64,000 bases of DNA. Origin: Hirsutella rhossiliensis. Lineage: Eukaryota; Ascomycota; Sordariomycetes; Hypocreales; Ophiocordycipitaceae. Position numbers and translations under genes: made by a program. Of this stretch, positions 44,024-58,425 are shown one piece after another (within the stretch, counting starts at the first letter, position 1; each line of letters starts with the position of its first letter). The notes beneath the pieces were generated by a model. The model saw only the letters and a program-made list of their open reading frames with translations. It was not told the origin of the DNA and did no database searches. Location: assembly GCF_020360975.1 (NCBI RefSeq), contig NW_025408668.1, forward strand, positions 2,046,001 to 2,110,000, read 5' to 3'.

Positions 44024-44559
44024 CTCTTTTTAGATTAGTTTAAAAATATAACCTTACCGCCCTCGTTACTACCCCTTTTTACCCTTTTTCCTTAAAGCTT
44101 ATCTTCTTTCCTAGCCCTTTCTTTTAAGCTTACCCTAGAATACGCCCTTTTTATCTTTGCCCCCCTCTTAGCCCCTTAACTTATACTCCTTTTATATTAG
44201 TAGCTATAATAAGCCTGCTAGCCTATAGCTAGCTAGCCTATAAAGTCTAAATCTCTACTTTTATAGTCTATCTATATTAAATATATACCCGTCGATATCT
44301 ATTAACTACCTTAAGATTATTACTCTTATTTTTATCTATCTACGTTACGCCTTCTTATACTTTTACTTTCTCTACCCTTTAATTATATATTAAGGTAGTC
44401 GTCCTAATAGTAAGATCTCCTCTACTATAAGCGAGACGCCTACGCCGCCTACGTTACTTATAGAGCTAGTCGGCCGCCTCTTATATCGTCTACCTACTAA
44501 GCCCCTTTAACTAGGCCTACGCTACTATTATCTCCTTAAGCGCCTAGTTCCTAACTAGA
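44024..44559. other. Helitron 3' flank, no gene resolved
   Basis: This lies directly downstream of the helicase frame on the minus strand. I looked for a terminal hairpin followed by CTRR but could not fix one. Confidence 0.35.
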
Positions 44560-47500
44560 TCCTACTCCTATACCTCCGATATAAGTATAATACTATTAAG
44601 TATTAAGTACTACGATAGCTATATATATAGGCTATATAGGTTATACGGCAATAGTACTACCCTTCCCTTAACCGTTATTATCCTTACCCTATATAGCTCT
44701 AGCGCTATACGCTTTATTATCCCGCCCTATACCTTATAGTCGGTATAAGCGAAAGCTACTATATATAGTAAGCCCCTCTAGCTAATATTATTACGCTACT
44801 ATAGCCGCTTCCGCTATACTATAATCTTAATACTAATAAGCGTTAATAAGATTATCCTAGCTAGTATCTTAATAAATTAAAAGTCCCTTATTATCTTTAA
44901 AGCTAGTATAATACCTATTAGCGGCCTAAAGTATATCGTTAGCTCGGCCGAGACCTAATAGCTAGGGAAGGCCTAGTTAAGGATAATATTTACTACTATA
45001 TAGCTAGCCTTATTTACTAGCTTTAGCCCCTAGTATATATTCTAGTTTATAATAACTAGTATACTTAGTATAAAAATAAAGATAGCTAGTACTAGCGTCG
45101 CGCTATTATCGCTTTAGTATAGTATTAATACCGCCTCCTTCTTTATTAGTAGGCTTTCCTTTTACTTATACTTAGATAGGAATATATACGCCGCTATCTA
45201 CCGCTACGCCTAAAACGCGAGCATCGCCTTTAAGTTAAGGTTTTAGTAGTTATAGTTAAGAGGTATAACTACTATTAGGCCTATCTCTTATAAGATCCGC
45301 TTACCTAGCTAGTAATACCTTAAGTTAAGTAGCTTTAGGTCTAACTAGTTTTACTCCCTTTAGCGGATACGCTTAAGTAGCCGCTATAGCTCTAAGTCGC
45401 TAGTAGCTTATATCTACTTATTTAGTATAACGACCGTCGTAAACCGCCGCTATAGCGCGTATACCTTATTATACTACCGCTACTACTCGGCCGCGAATGC
45501 CCTATCCTTATCCTACGCTACCGCTATACTTAGTAGTAAGATCGACTACTCTTATACTAGCTAAAACTAATAAAAGTCGCTATAGAAGATTACTACTAAG
45601 ATACTACTAAAGTCTCGCGCTAACCCCTATAGCTTATATAGTTACTTATTAATAGTATATAGCGTCCGCGCCCTAAGTATACTAACCTCGTCGATTACTA
45701 ATACCTCTTTCTCTTATTAGTTTATCCGCGACCGGCCGTTAATAAAGCGCTTGCCCTAGCTTAGTAGCTATACGCTATCTATATCCCTCGTCGCCCCTCT
45801 TACCCGGCCGCCCTAGCTAACTATAAAGCTATAGGCTAAGTATAGTATAATACTATTAATCCGTGCTATTACTATACTTAATATCGCTATTACTAATAGC
45901 TAGCTTAATAGGTCCCTTTAAGCGAGTAGCTTAATAAAGCGCCTTAATAACGCGCGACTTACTAGTACTACCCTCGCTACTAATAAATAAGTAAAGCTAG
46001 CCGCTATTATCGCCGCTTATATTATCGCCCTACTAGATTTAGTCGAGCTATTAAATTTAGTCGAGCTACTAGTATACGATTAAGAGAGCGATAGCGTACT
46101 TCTCGTTAAGCGTTAGCTACCTTACTAGCTCCTTATTAGTAGCGACGAACGAGCTTAATAAGCTAAGCTATATATATATCCCTACCGCTATACTAGCGTC
46201 TATATCGCTATTAGCCGCTATTATATTTATATTATCCTTACTAAAGCCCTTTATTACCCTATAAAGAGCCGCGCTATAGTCGGCCCTAACGCCCGCCGCT
46301 GCCCTACCGCCTTAGATACCCTAGATAGCTCGCTCCTACTCCTATACTACGCTCCTTTACTATAACTTAATAGCCTATACCTCTTCTTACTATAGTAGCG
46401 CCGCCCTTAAGAGCTCTAAGCTTAGTAGGTTTACCCGCTTACTTACCTTCTCCTCCGCTACTACTATCGCCGCGAGCTTAGCCGCTAACCCTAGCGCCGA
46501 CTACTAAAACTAGTAGAGCTACTACGTTATCGCTAGTAGCTCTATTAACTACGCTATAACTTATCCTACGCTAGCGGTATTTTAAACGACGTTAATAAGC
46601 TAAGCTATATCGCCCGCCCTACTAGCGCGGTATACCTCCTTCCCCCCCTCGGCCGCCCCCCTTCCTTTATCGCTAGCTTATAGCGCTATTATACTACCCT
46701 CCTTAGCTATAAAGGCCTACTACTTAGCGTCGCGCTTTATATCCTCCGCCGACCGCTAAAGGAGCTATATATTATCTATAAGCCGCGCGACCCTCGGCGC
46801 TAGCGACCCCTATACGCGCGCCTAGATATCGTTAATATCGCTTACCTCCTTACTAAGGAAGGACTCCTATAGTATAAATAGGGCTAGGTACTATACCGCC
46901 GCCTTAAGCGCTATTAGCCGATGCCCTTAGCTATACTACCTTCCTTTTAAGCGCTCCCTATCTTATAGTATATACCTTTAGTAGTACGACTTATTATCTC
47001 CCTCGCTAAACTCCTTACTAAGGTATTTATCGAGGTATATAGTCGCCCTACTATATAGCCGCTTAAGCACCTATACCTAGCCCTTTCTTAACGCCTAGCT
47101 CTCTATAAAGAGTACCTCGCCCTAGCCCGTCCTACTATTAGTACTATAGCTATTTCGCTTTAGCTTTATAAGCAATATATAGTTATAAAGGCAGAGGCCT
47201 TATAAGAGCTCGCCCTTATACTAGTAGGCCTTAATAAGGGGGATCCTTAGCTTAGCCTCCTCGATAACGACTATCTTATTTAGCGCGTCGCTTATTACCT
47301 CTATACCGCTCGCCTATTAAAGGTACCGCTATTAGTAGAAGATAGCCTAGTAGAGCTAGTTTACGTTTATATACGCCTATACTAAGCCGCTACTAGATTC
47401 TACTAAGTACCCTAAGAGGTACGCGATTACCTCGACTTATAATAGTAGCCGCTCTATAAATACTTAGTTTACTACCTTAAGTAAGAACGTTCTTATCTTA

Positions 47501-49330
47501 TTCCCCCTTATAAGGTCCGCCGCTATCGCTACCCCTTTAGCCCTACCCCCTTAGCCGGCGTCGTAGTTAGCGCTACTTTTATTACCCTTTCTTATTAGCT
47601 TTAGTATAAAAAAGAACTTAGCTATAGTAGCTATATACTTTTATATAAGGTCTTTTACCTTCGTTATATAGTTAGTAATATAGTAGATTAAGGCTATAGT
47701 CTTATACTATATTATAATAAATAAGATATTATAGTTATACTATAGTCCTACTACTATTACTTAGTTCTATTAGTTTACTATATTATACGTTTACTATATC
47801 TTAAGTACCCCGTTTACTATTAGCGCCGTCCTTTTTACTAGCCTCTATAGCGCCTTAAACTAGTAAAGGCCCCTCTTCCGCGCCCTTACGCTAAGCGAGT
47901 ATTTTACGTAGGTCGCGCTATATATATAGATCTACGTCGCGCTAGCGTAGAAGTTAGCCTTCTTATCGAAAGTATCTATAAAGTACGTAACGTTATTAAG
48001 CCGCGATAATATATCTACTATAGCCGACCGCTCCGCCTATATAGCGTAGTAACCTTCTATATCTAGCTCTTATAGCCTTAGGTTAGCTTAGGGCCCTTTA
48101 GCTTATTATAGATAAGGGCTTAAGGGGGGTTATTATCTTAAGGCGGCCGCCTTACCTTAGAGAAGACGCTATCTACGTAGTAGATAATACGCTCTTAAAA
48201 CGCCGCTTACTCCTTTATATTAAAGCTAGCGAGCGCCTTACTAAGGCCCGCGTTACCCCTTAGCTAAAGGAGCCTATAGATATAGAGAGCGCCTCGCTTA
48301 TTAGTCTTAACCGCCCTATAGTACGCGCCGATATACCTAAATATCGACTCCTCCTTAACGTTAATATAGTACTTAAAGAAGAGCGTTATCTCTTAGTAAA
48401 AGAAGATAGCTAAGCTTATTAGGTCTAATATAGCTAGCTACGTTTACTTATACGCGGTCCCTAGGTCTTATAAGAAGGCCTTAGCCTTATCTAGGTCGCG
48501 GCCGCGGTATACCGCTAGCTATAACTTTACTAGGTTTATAATATCGTTTAAGTTTAGCGTAAACTAAATAGCTAGCACCCTATACCTTATAATAAGGGAG
48601 AGTATCTTCTTTTATATACTAAGCTAGCTCTCCCTTAATATCGGCTACTAGTAGCTAAATATAAAGAGGGACTAAAGGAGCTCCTTTACCCTATTATCGC
48701 TAGTCTTACTTATAGCCTTAAGCTTAACCCTCGCTACCTTAAGCCTTTATACTATTAACGACTTTAATAGGCCCTTAACCCTTATAAAGTTCTTCCTTAT
48801 AACGCTTAGTATATTAGCCTAGCGGTTCCTAGACTATATACCTATATTAAAGATAAGGAAAGCGAAGATAAGGTACGTCGCGAACCGGCCGCTATAGCGC
48901 TATAGTACGACGTCGGCCTATACTTAGAGCTTTATATTCCGCGTCGATATAAGGCCCTCCGCGACCCGCTCCGCTTATATACTTTAGTTCCTAACGCTAG
49001 GGCCCGCGCTCTCCTTAGTAGCGTTCTTATCTACGAGCCTTAGCCTACTTAAGCTAAAAGGGAATAAGGTTAGAAAGGCCTTTATAAAGAAGGAAGCGTC
49101 TACTAAGTTAGCGAAATCCTCGCTATACTATACTTATATATATAGCTTAACGTCGCCGCTATCGCCCTCTACCCCTTAGGCTATAGTCCTTACTTATATC
49201 CTTAGGCTAGCGCGCGCTCCCTTAGGCCTAATAGTACTATAAGTAAAGTAAATCTTCTTAGTATTAGCTACCTTTAGCGCCCTTATAAGAGCGCTACTAA
49301 GAGGTATAGGCTAATAAAGTACTTAGGTAC
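44560..49330 (-). pseudogene. Helitron Rep-helicase, Rep and helicase domains
   Basis: This is a rolling-circle transposon protein: Rep nicks and joins DNA, and a Pif1-type helicase unwinds it. The minus-strand frame starts mid-protein near 49330. A segment near 49020-49070 (SEDFANLVDASFF) matches the linker before Rep. Rep includes WFTLNPNDI-like sequence near 48560 (read IRYRVLAI*FTLNLNDI) and the HUH motif at 48271-48292, now Tyr-Ile-Tyr. Helicase motifs follow: Walker A near 45951-45976 (GSTSKSRVI for GGTGKSRVI), Walker B VIDEVSML at 45676-45703, a SDFYQFQLV equivalent near 45590, and the C-terminal LYRVRIITV/SLY segment at about 44590-44700. Stops are RIP-type. The N-terminal part is absent here and found instead at 26460-29650. 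Confidence 0.85.
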
Positions 49331-49689
49331 GTAGTATTAATATATTAGTAGGGTATTAGTAGGGAATCGTGCTTACCCTACTTATATATTATAGACTACT
49401 TACTATTTTAATAAAAGAGAAAAAATCCTTCTTCTTTTAAGCTTTAGTCTTATAATAAGGAGAATATAATATATATAGCGTAGTACCTTTAGCTATCTCT
49501 ACTACCTAACTAATCGTACTATAATATATATTCCCTTATAATTTTTAAAGCTTCTTTTTTTAGTTACTTAGTAGAGATAGCTATTTAAAGAAGACTATAT
49601 AACGCTCTTATAGCGTAACGTAGTAGTTAACTAGTTAAGGCCTCTTTATTATATATATTAAGTATCTACTTAAGAGATAAAGAATAATA
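49331..49689. other. Junction of Helitron and G3, possible G3 5' LTR
   Basis: No frame is visible. The stretch 49340-49690 lies directly before the G3 gag on the + strand and could be its 5' LTR and leader. I have no second copy to confirm it. Confidence 0.3.
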
Positions 49690-51047
49690 AGATATATCCT
49701 TAAAATAAACCCTTACTATAGATAGTATTATAACTATATTAAAGATATCGCTACTTATAAGCGTAAGATAACTATCTTATAAGGAAAAGCTTATAGCTCT
49801 ATAAGTATAGGTTAAGGAGCTAGAAGAGATAAAACGCCTATAAGATCGCATTATATAATTAAAGGAGGAAATTACTAAACGTATTAGTACTATTACTATT
49901 TAATTAGGGAAGTATTAATAGTCTTACTCCCTTAAATCGGACGGTAGTCGCGTAAGCGAGGTTAAGATTAAAAATATCGCTTAATTATCTTAACTTATTA
50001 ATATATAAAAACGTCTAAACTAAACTTACGATCTAAAGGACGCTTTTAAGGCAGCGCTTAGATGTTTTTATCGCGATAAAGTAAAGATCCTTTATATAAT
50101 AAATTATATATATAGCGACTATAAAGCGAGATAGCGCTAATACCTTAAAGAATAGACGCTAATTAACTAAACTAAATATAGTATAAATTAGGTATACTTT
50201 AAAGAATAAATACTTATCTTAATTAAGGATACTATAAATAAGGAGATACTATTAGCGACGTAATTAAAAGAGGCTTACTAATAAGAAGGCTAGTCCTTTT
50301 TAGAGTTTAGCTTATACCTTAACTCCTTAAAAAGGTATTTTAAACGCTTATTAAAAAAGGCGCGTGCTCTTACGTTTTTTACTAAGTTAGAGCTATAACT
50401 TTAAGACTAAATTAACCTTTACTTAATACCTATTTATACCTACTAATAAGAAGAGCTTATATAAGTCGCTTAACGATATTAAGATACTACTATTAATAAG
50501 AGGCAACGTACTAATACTACTTCTACCCTTAAAAGAACTAGGAATTAAAATAGTACTATACCCTAAGGTAGTATATATATAGGAAGGAATTAAAAAGGCT
50601 AATAAGCTAGGCTAAATTATTAAGGAAATACTACTAATTCGACTAATAACTAGTAAGCTAGTAATATACCTATTAAGGGCTAAACTAAGGGACGTTATTA
50701 AGGAAGAGGATCTTTTACTTAATTAGGAAGTATATATTTCTAATATAATAAGCTAGGATACCTATCTATAGAATATACTAATTCTTTAAAAGTAGAAACC
50801 TTAATAAAGACTCTTAGACTTAATACTATAAAATAAGGAAAAGGTAAGATATTAAGGTAAACGCCTCTCCCTTAGTAAACTTAATACCTATAAGATAGTT
50901 ACTTAAAACTCCTATAATAATATTAAGGCGAAACCCTACTAAAGTCCTTATATACTTAGATACTTATAGTACTATTAATATTATAGATATATACTTTACC
51001 CGATAGTAAGGATTACTATAAGTAGCGCTATTATACCTTAAGTTATT
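49690..51047 (+). pseudogene. G3 Gypsy gag and protease
   Basis: A plus-strand frame reads like a Gypsy gag: a coiled-coil-like start near 49790-49870 (KELEEIKRLQDRII), a helical capsid part at about 50020-50480 (SFLEFSLYLNSLERYF near 50290), and a Thr/Asn-rich basic tail at 50490-50700. Retropepsin may begin near 50880-50990 (PIIILRRNPTKVLIYLDTYSTINIID), where LDT could be the active site. The family differs in sequence from G0 and G1. G2 interrupts it at the target TTATT, and the polymerase continues at 58891. Confidence 0.65.
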
Positions 51048-51512
51048 TATAACGACCGGTGTTATTCCTAAGGGATAAACCTATCGAGGGGTTTATATTA
51101 ATAGATATAATAAGGCGTAGTCTAAGCAATAATAAGTATATTACGTTAGTAATAAGTTAAAGGTTATAGACTATAGACTATAACTAGGTAATTAGAATTA
51201 AAGATAGAATTATAATAAAGATCTATATTAAAAGCTATCGAGCTATCTATTTAAAGGAGTATCCCGTTCCTTCCTTATATATCTTAAGAGCTTCCTTAGA
51301 TCGCCGAGAGCGCTAGGTAATCCTATCGTCTAGGAGCGCTAGAGCGCTAGAGCGATCCTACGATCCTAGCTATAGAGCGTTAAAGCGCTAAAGTAACCCG
51401 TCGCTTTAAACTTAATTAGCCCGTCGGTCTATTTAATATTCCTTGCTCCCTACGTTACGTAACCTCGTAATATATATTAGTCCCCGTAGTTTACTAGACC
51501 GTAGTCGTAATA
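51048..51512 (-). repeat. 3' LTR of G2
   Basis: This is 465 bases. Relative to the 484-base LTR of G1 it lacks a short block near 51195-51230. The frame at 51443-51631 is an accident spanning the LTR edge. The polypurine tract follows at 51513-51533. Confidence 0.92.
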
Positions 51513-51533
51513 AGATGCCTCCCCTCCTTTTAG

Positions 51534-54500
51534 TCTTATCCCTAAGACCTACTACTTTAGCCGCCGTATATAAATATACCCTTATCGCGTTATACGTAAG
51601 TATATCGTTCCTTATTCTTTTATCCTTTTAGGATATACTACTAATAGTATATTTAGTTATATTTAAAAATCCTATTCCTATAATTCCGATAAATCGTATT
51701 AACGATCGGAGCTAGTATCTTAGACCGAGATCTATAGTATTAAAATTATACCTTACTCCTATTATTTTCGGTTAGGTCTAACTTATAAAGTCGGCGAGCG
51801 TTCTAATTAGTGTTCTAAATATACCTCTATAGGCCGTTCTTATAATAGCTATAATATAGCGTCCACCTATTTGTTTTATCCCTTTCCTTCCTTATTATTC
51901 TTTTTACTAATATTACTTCTTTTCTAGTTCGTTATATTATAAATTAATAGTAAAAGATTAATTTAGATAAATAGAAAGTAAAAGAAGCGTTAAAGGAAGC
52001 GATAGCTTGCCTAGCTTAGATTAGGAAATAAAAGCGTTTCTTAAAGGACTAAGGTAGTAAGTTATTTTAGCGGGGTATATAAGCTATTAATAAAGAAGAT
52101 AGTATAATACGTTCTTCTTAAGACGAATCGGTTTATTTATTAAATAAGGAAACTATTACTATTAGCAAGGTTTAATTATTTAGTGCCTTAGACGTATTAG
52201 ACTAAGATACTATTCTCGGTAACCCTATATTTCTAATTAAGAGTTCGCTTAGTAGAACTATCGGAGTAGAGAGCTATAGTAGGTTAAGTACTTAAGTAGT
52301 TCCTAGGTATTTTCCTTTAGTCTATATCCCTTCTACTTAATAAGGTATTCCTATTACTAACCTTATTTTCTTATATCTAGTATTTATTTAGCTTTATATT
52401 CTTAATTATTATCGACTTCGATTTTATCCTATAGTTTAGCGTTTTATAGTACTAGTTCTAATAATAAGATATAAAATATTAGGTATATCCGTATTATTAT
52501 TAGTAGCGAAAGTTTATAGTTAACTTTTAAAATAGCTTTCTTAACCTTAAACGGTCTAAGTTTCTTAAAATCTAATTTATTACTTAGTCGTTTTATTTTA
52601 ATATTTTGTTATATAAAGTAGACTATATCTCCCTCTTAAAAGATTAGTCCCTATAATCTTTTCCGATTATAATAAGTAGATATTCGTTCCTTAACGAATT
52701 AAAGTTCTTATTATATTTCTTTATATAATTTTCGTAGCTAATCTACTTATAGTATCGCTCGTTCCGCTTATAGTCCTTATCGAGTAACCTTAAATACTTC
52801 TAGGTTATATCTATAATTAGTATATACTAGTAAGAGCTTAGTTATTTCTATAACTAAGCTATTATAAGCTAGTTATATTATTAGTAGCTATTTAACTTAA
52901 TTGTTTTATTTATAGCTAATATAGTATTATAAATATTATTTAAGCGTTTAGTTAAGTCGTTTTATTTATCTATCTATTTATAGGTAATAAGCTATACTAA
53001 GCTTATATTTCTTCCTTAATTATACTATAAGAGCTTACTAAAACTTAGCTATAAATATACTTCCTTTATTAAAGATAATCTCGTTTAGTAGTCCGTAATT
53101 ACTAATAATTATTTATAGGAATATATATACTAGCTCTTTTATATTACTTACTTCTTTATATAGTAAGAAGTATCCGTACTTTATTAATCTATTAGTAATA
53201 ATAAATATACTATTATACTTAACGTTAGTTATAGGTTCTTTTAATAGTAGTAGCTTTATAATATAGTTAAAAGCTATCGCATCCTATAGTTTCTTTAGTA
53301 TTAGTAGCGGTTATAATTCTCTATATAGTTTATATCGTTTAGCTTTACTTTATATATAAAGTTTATATTTTTTAATAACTTATTATACTACTTCTTTAAG
53401 CTATAGGAAGTTATATTATCGTTTAATCCGTTTTATTATTCTTTAGATTCCTTAGTATCTATATATTAAGTATTCGTATATATCTTATATAACTTTATCT
53501 TATAATTCTAATAGTATCTAGATTTTATTTTTATATATTAGAACTTCTAAATATTCTATATTATATCTATTTAGTACTTTATATTCTTTTATTTATTTTA
53601 GGATCTTTTAATATATTAAGTCGTTAGGTTATACTTTAAATATTATATTTAGCTATCGTTACTAGTAGTTCTTATTTTCGTTGATTTCTAGGAGCTATCC
53701 TTTTACTATAGGTGCCCCTATATTATAGTTATTTTATCGACTAAGGGTATTAGCTTAACTATTTTCTATTCCTTTTTTATAGATTATTTCGTAGTCGAAT
53801 TCTAATAAGTATTCGGCCTATTAGATCTATCGTCCGTTTAACTATTACGTCGTTATAAAATATAAGATATTCTTATAGTCTATATAGACCTTAACTTTAT
53901 ATTTACTTTTAAGAAGGTAGTATCGAAATTCCTTAAAAGCTTAAATAATTATAAGGAATTCTTTATCGTAGATAAGGTAATTAAGTTCTACGCTATATAG
54001 CTTCTTTAAGTAGAATATAATTAGTCGTAGTCTCCCTTTATTATCTTTTTATCTAATTTATACTCCTAGAGCAAAGTTTAGTATATCGGTTTTAAGTTCG
54101 ATTTATTATTCTAGATCGAAGGTAGTTAAGACTAGTTCTTATATAATTATAGTTTTAATATATTTAAAAGCTTCGTTAGCTTTATCGTCTTATATAAATT
54201 CTTTTTCCTTTTTTATTAAGTTATATAGTAATACTATAATCTTTTTAAAATCTTTAATAAATCGTCGGTAGTAATTTATAAATCCTAGGAAACTTTATAC
54301 GTCCTTAACGTTCTTTAGCGTTAGCTATTCTTTAACTAAGTTAATCTTATCTTATTATATTTATATCTCTCTTAATAAGATTATATATCTAAGGAAGTTT
54401 ACTTCCTATATATAGAACTTACTTTTCTTTAAGTTAACTAGTAACTTTATATTTTAAAGTACGCGGAGTACCTTATAAATATATTCCTTATATTCTTCTA

Positions 54501-56600
54501 AGGTATCTAAGAAGATTAGGATATTATCTAAGTATACTACTATAAAGATATTTAAGTATTTATATAGGATATTATTAATTATCCGTTAGAAGGTAGCTAG
54601 TATATTTATAAGTCTAAATAGTATTACTAGATATTTAAATAGTCTAAATTTTATTATAAAGGCTATTATCTATTTATATCCCTTTTTTATATATATTAAG
54701 TTATAAGCGCCTTTAAGATTAAGGGCTATAAACTATTTTTTACTATATAGTCGATCTTATAGTTCTAATATAAGCGGTAATAGTATTCGGTCCTTTATTA
54801 TAATATCGTTTAAGCGTCTATAGTCGATAATTAGTTATAGCTTACTATTTTTCTTTAGAATAAATATAACTAGGTAGCTTACTTTAAATATTAACGTTTA
54901 TATATATCCTTTTTATAGATTCTCGTTAAGGTAGTCGCGTAGCGTTTATAGTTACTTTTTATTTAAGTTATAAATCTTATAGAACGTTAGCGTTATTCTA
55001 TCCTTAAGATAAATTTCATAGTCCTATTAGCTATATTTAAGTAACCTTATCTTAAGTTCTTCTTTAAAGAGTTTATTATATTTCCGGTATTCTTAGGAGA
55101 TATTCTTTATTCTATCTTATAAGCTTTATTCTTTCTTTTAAGAGCTAGTTTCTCTTAACTTAAGCTCTTTATTAATTTATTTAAGGTCTTTCCTTAAAGT
55201 AGTAATAACTCTTTAGATCTTTATATTATATCCTTTATTTTATTTATATTAGATACTAGGTTATATAGCTATATTAGTTAGTATATAGGTCTTATTAGTC
55301 GATTTTATTATATCTATTAGTTCGGTTACTATTTTTATTTATATCGCTAAAGCCCGTAATAATTTACTTAAATAGGTATCCCTTTTATCCTATTTAGTAG
55401 CTAAATTATCGTAAAACTTTACTTTCTCCTAAATCTACTAGTCCTAGAAACTTATATCTTCGTTCTAATATAGCTAGCTAGTTTTCTAGTTAATTAGTAG
55501 GTTACTCTCTTATAACTATAGAAGTCCTAATATAAGGTTATATTCTTTAATATCTATAATATTAAAGTTAACTTATTTATTATAGCTCTAGATATTAATA
55601 TTAAGGTAATTAATCTCTATATTAATAATTCCGTTATTATAGTTAAAGGCCTCTCCTTTAATATTTATAAGTTTATATAGATCTTTTTTATATCTCTATA
55701 TAAGTTAGTAACGATTAACGACTCTAGGTAAAACGTAATTACCTATTGCGCTATAGTTTAAAAGTATATATATATAATATCCCGCGATTTAGATATCTAA
55801 TACTATTTAGTCGCTATAGCTTACTATTGCTATATATAAGGTCCTTAGATCTTATTATATTATACTAGTCTATAGCCCTTTTATAGATAGTATACCTCGT
55901 TTTTTACTTAGTCCTTATTTATTTTATTTAGGTATTCTTCTTTAATTTATTATTAGTATCGTTTCTTTATATTTTTATTATATAGTATTATATTAAGGCT
56001 TAAGAGACTAATTTCTTATAGCTAATCGAAGATTTCTTATTTCTTAACGCTATATTATTTATATTATACTACTTTATAGTTAATTGCGTACAATGCTTTA
56101 TAATTCTATTTATTTTCGTACTAAAGGTTAAGTTTTCGTTCTATATCTTTCTATTTTTTATATAGTATTTCTATATTAATTTTTCCTTAGTTAAATATAG
56201 CTTATAGCCTTTATATATATTACTAATAATCTTTTAGTATACTATTATATCGTTTATACTATACTTATACTTTTTCGTATTTATAAACTCTATAGTTTAA
56301 GTATATATATTCGTTATAATCTTCTTTATTATATTTAACTTATTACGTAAGTCTTTAAAAGAGTAAGGGTTTAAATAACTTAGAGTAAGTAGCGTTATAC
56401 TATTCCTTTATTTTAGCGTATTTATAGATTTTATATATCTCTAAAAGATATCTTATTAATAAACCGTAATTATTATGGTATTTAAGTAGCGTGCTATAAT
56501 CGGGTTCTAATAATATAACTTAGTCGTTTAGGTAGTATTAATCGATTTTCTAGTAGTTTAGTTCTATACTTAGGTAGGGTTTTAAAAGTACTTATCCTTT
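51534..56600 (-). pseudogene. G2 pol: protease, reverse transcriptase, RNase H, integrase
   Basis: Read from right to left. The protease end is near 55500-55700. Reverse transcriptase starts near 54850 (KKNSK), and its active site at 54523-54534 reads YLDN for YLDD within a VVYLDNILIF run. RNase H should follow at about 54200-53500. The integrase core is at 52640-53110: IIFNKGSIFIAKF, then SIAYYPQIDR, a decayed STAYHPQTDG motif with His changed to Tyr, and IKRLN. The region 51534-52600 holds the integrase tail and 3' untranslated sequence. Many Gln and Trp codons have become stops. Confidence 0.8.
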
Positions 56601-58425
56601 AAACTTAACTAAGAAAGCGTTATATCGTGCCTTTATCTAAAAGTATATTATATAATCTAGGTAGATATATAATATCTATAAAATATACTTATAGTGCTTA
56701 TAAGTAAGTAGTATTTATAGATCGTTTTTAAATTCTCCTTATAGTTACTATTCTTATTATAGAGCTATAAAGGTATTAACTATAGCGATAGCTATAGTAT
56801 AGTCTCCTTTATATAATACCGGTTAATATCGAATTAATATAGCTTATTAGTTTTCTATAAGAATTTAAGGTATTTATTAAGTTCTAATTTTAAGTATTTC
56901 TTTAAATTCTTTAAAGTATAGAGCGTATTCTCTAATTATAGTATTCTCCCTTAATAGTAAGGGTAGTAGTATAAGTTCGTTCTTATCTTCCGTTTCTCTA
57001 GGTATTTCTTATTCTTTAAAGCTTATATCGTCGATACTTCGTTATTCCTCTTTAAGTTACTATCTAAGTTTTATAAGTATAAGGGCTACGTTTATATCTT
57101 CTTTATTATATTATTTATAGACTACCTATCGTTATTATCGATTTTTATTTTATATATCTTCTTAGAATTATTTACCGTTCTTCTTAATTTAGTCTTAAGA
57201 GACTCCTTTAAGATAAAGGTATTTTAGTTCTATAAATTTAACTTATTTCTATATTTTAGGATCCCTTTATTATATTATTATAAGGGTTTTCTTTAATAGC
57301 TTTAAGAACTATCTAATACTATTTTTATCGCTTAAGTATACTATATATTTATTATTATAATATATAGTCTAACTAAGGAGTTTATACTTTAGTTCCTATT
57401 TATTAGTAGCGTTTAGGTATTTCTTACCTTTTAGGGCTAGTACCTAGTAGGTTTTCTTTTCTTTATAAGGTTATCTATATTCTTTAAAGTAATATCTAGG
57501 TTTCCTATAGTTAAAATACTTTCCTTTACTTTTCTATATTATATCTAGATCTATCCTACCTAGGTTAGTTATATAGATATAGGCAATAAGAGTTTTGCGC
57601 TTCTTTTTATAGTTAGCGCGTTAGTTAAAGTTATTCTTATAAGAAAGGTTCTAGTTTCCTCTTTCTTATTTCTTTTCTTAGCGTCGCGTATACTATCTAT
57701 CGTCGATTTATACTACTATAGTAATATAGTCCGAGAGGTTATTAGGTCGATTTTCCTTATAGAGCTCGTCCTTATCTTCTTCTTTAAGCCTATTATAGAA
57801 TTATAATATAAGAGGTTCGTTGTCTTAATTAAGCTTTAAGGTAACTTAATAGAACTTTATAGTATAATCTAATACTAAGATCCTTTATTAAAGTTCTTAA
57901 AGTTTTTATTTAGCTTCTTATTCCTCGTCGGTTATTCTAAATACCTTTATAATAGCTTCTTTAAATCCTTAGAAACTAGTAAAGACTTTATCTATCTTAT
58001 TATCTTATTACGCTAGTTAGTTATCGAGAAAACCCCTTATAATAGGTTTAAACTAAGCGAGTACTATTCTAGATAAATAATTTCCTATATAGAGTACCTT
58101 TTTAACTAGGTCCGAGAGTTTAGTAAGGTAAAACTAGTAGTAGGCCTTAAGTTAGGTAAGAAAGTCTCGAAGTATACTATAAGTACCGTCGAATAGTCCT
58201 AGGTATTTTAGTTTAACTACTTTTCTAAGGTCCTTAACTTATTTATTACCTCCTCCGTTCCTAAGTAACTATACCTTATATTAAAAGGTAATAATCTCGC
58301 GTATTATATCTTAAGGCGATATAGTAGCTATAGAGTTAGTTAATCTAGTTTACTATATAGGCATATTAATAGTTACGATATTACTTAAAGTAACGCGGTA
58401 TTATACTAAATAAGAGCTTTTAACG
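56601..58425 (-). pseudogene. G2 gag
   Basis: This is colinear with G1 gag (about 12200-13505 plus 19564-20077) and with G4 gag on the other strand. The N-terminal capsid-like domain covers about 57700-58420. The C-terminal part, at about 57400-57700, is Gln-rich in ancestry, shown by dense TAA and TAG codons. I could not fix a zinc knuckle. Confidence 0.7.

Noticed and set aside
51443..51631. 62-codon plus-strand open frame with a hydrophobic tail
   Set aside because: It spans the inner edge of the G2 3' LTR and the polypurine tract; the matching stretch in G1 is closed.
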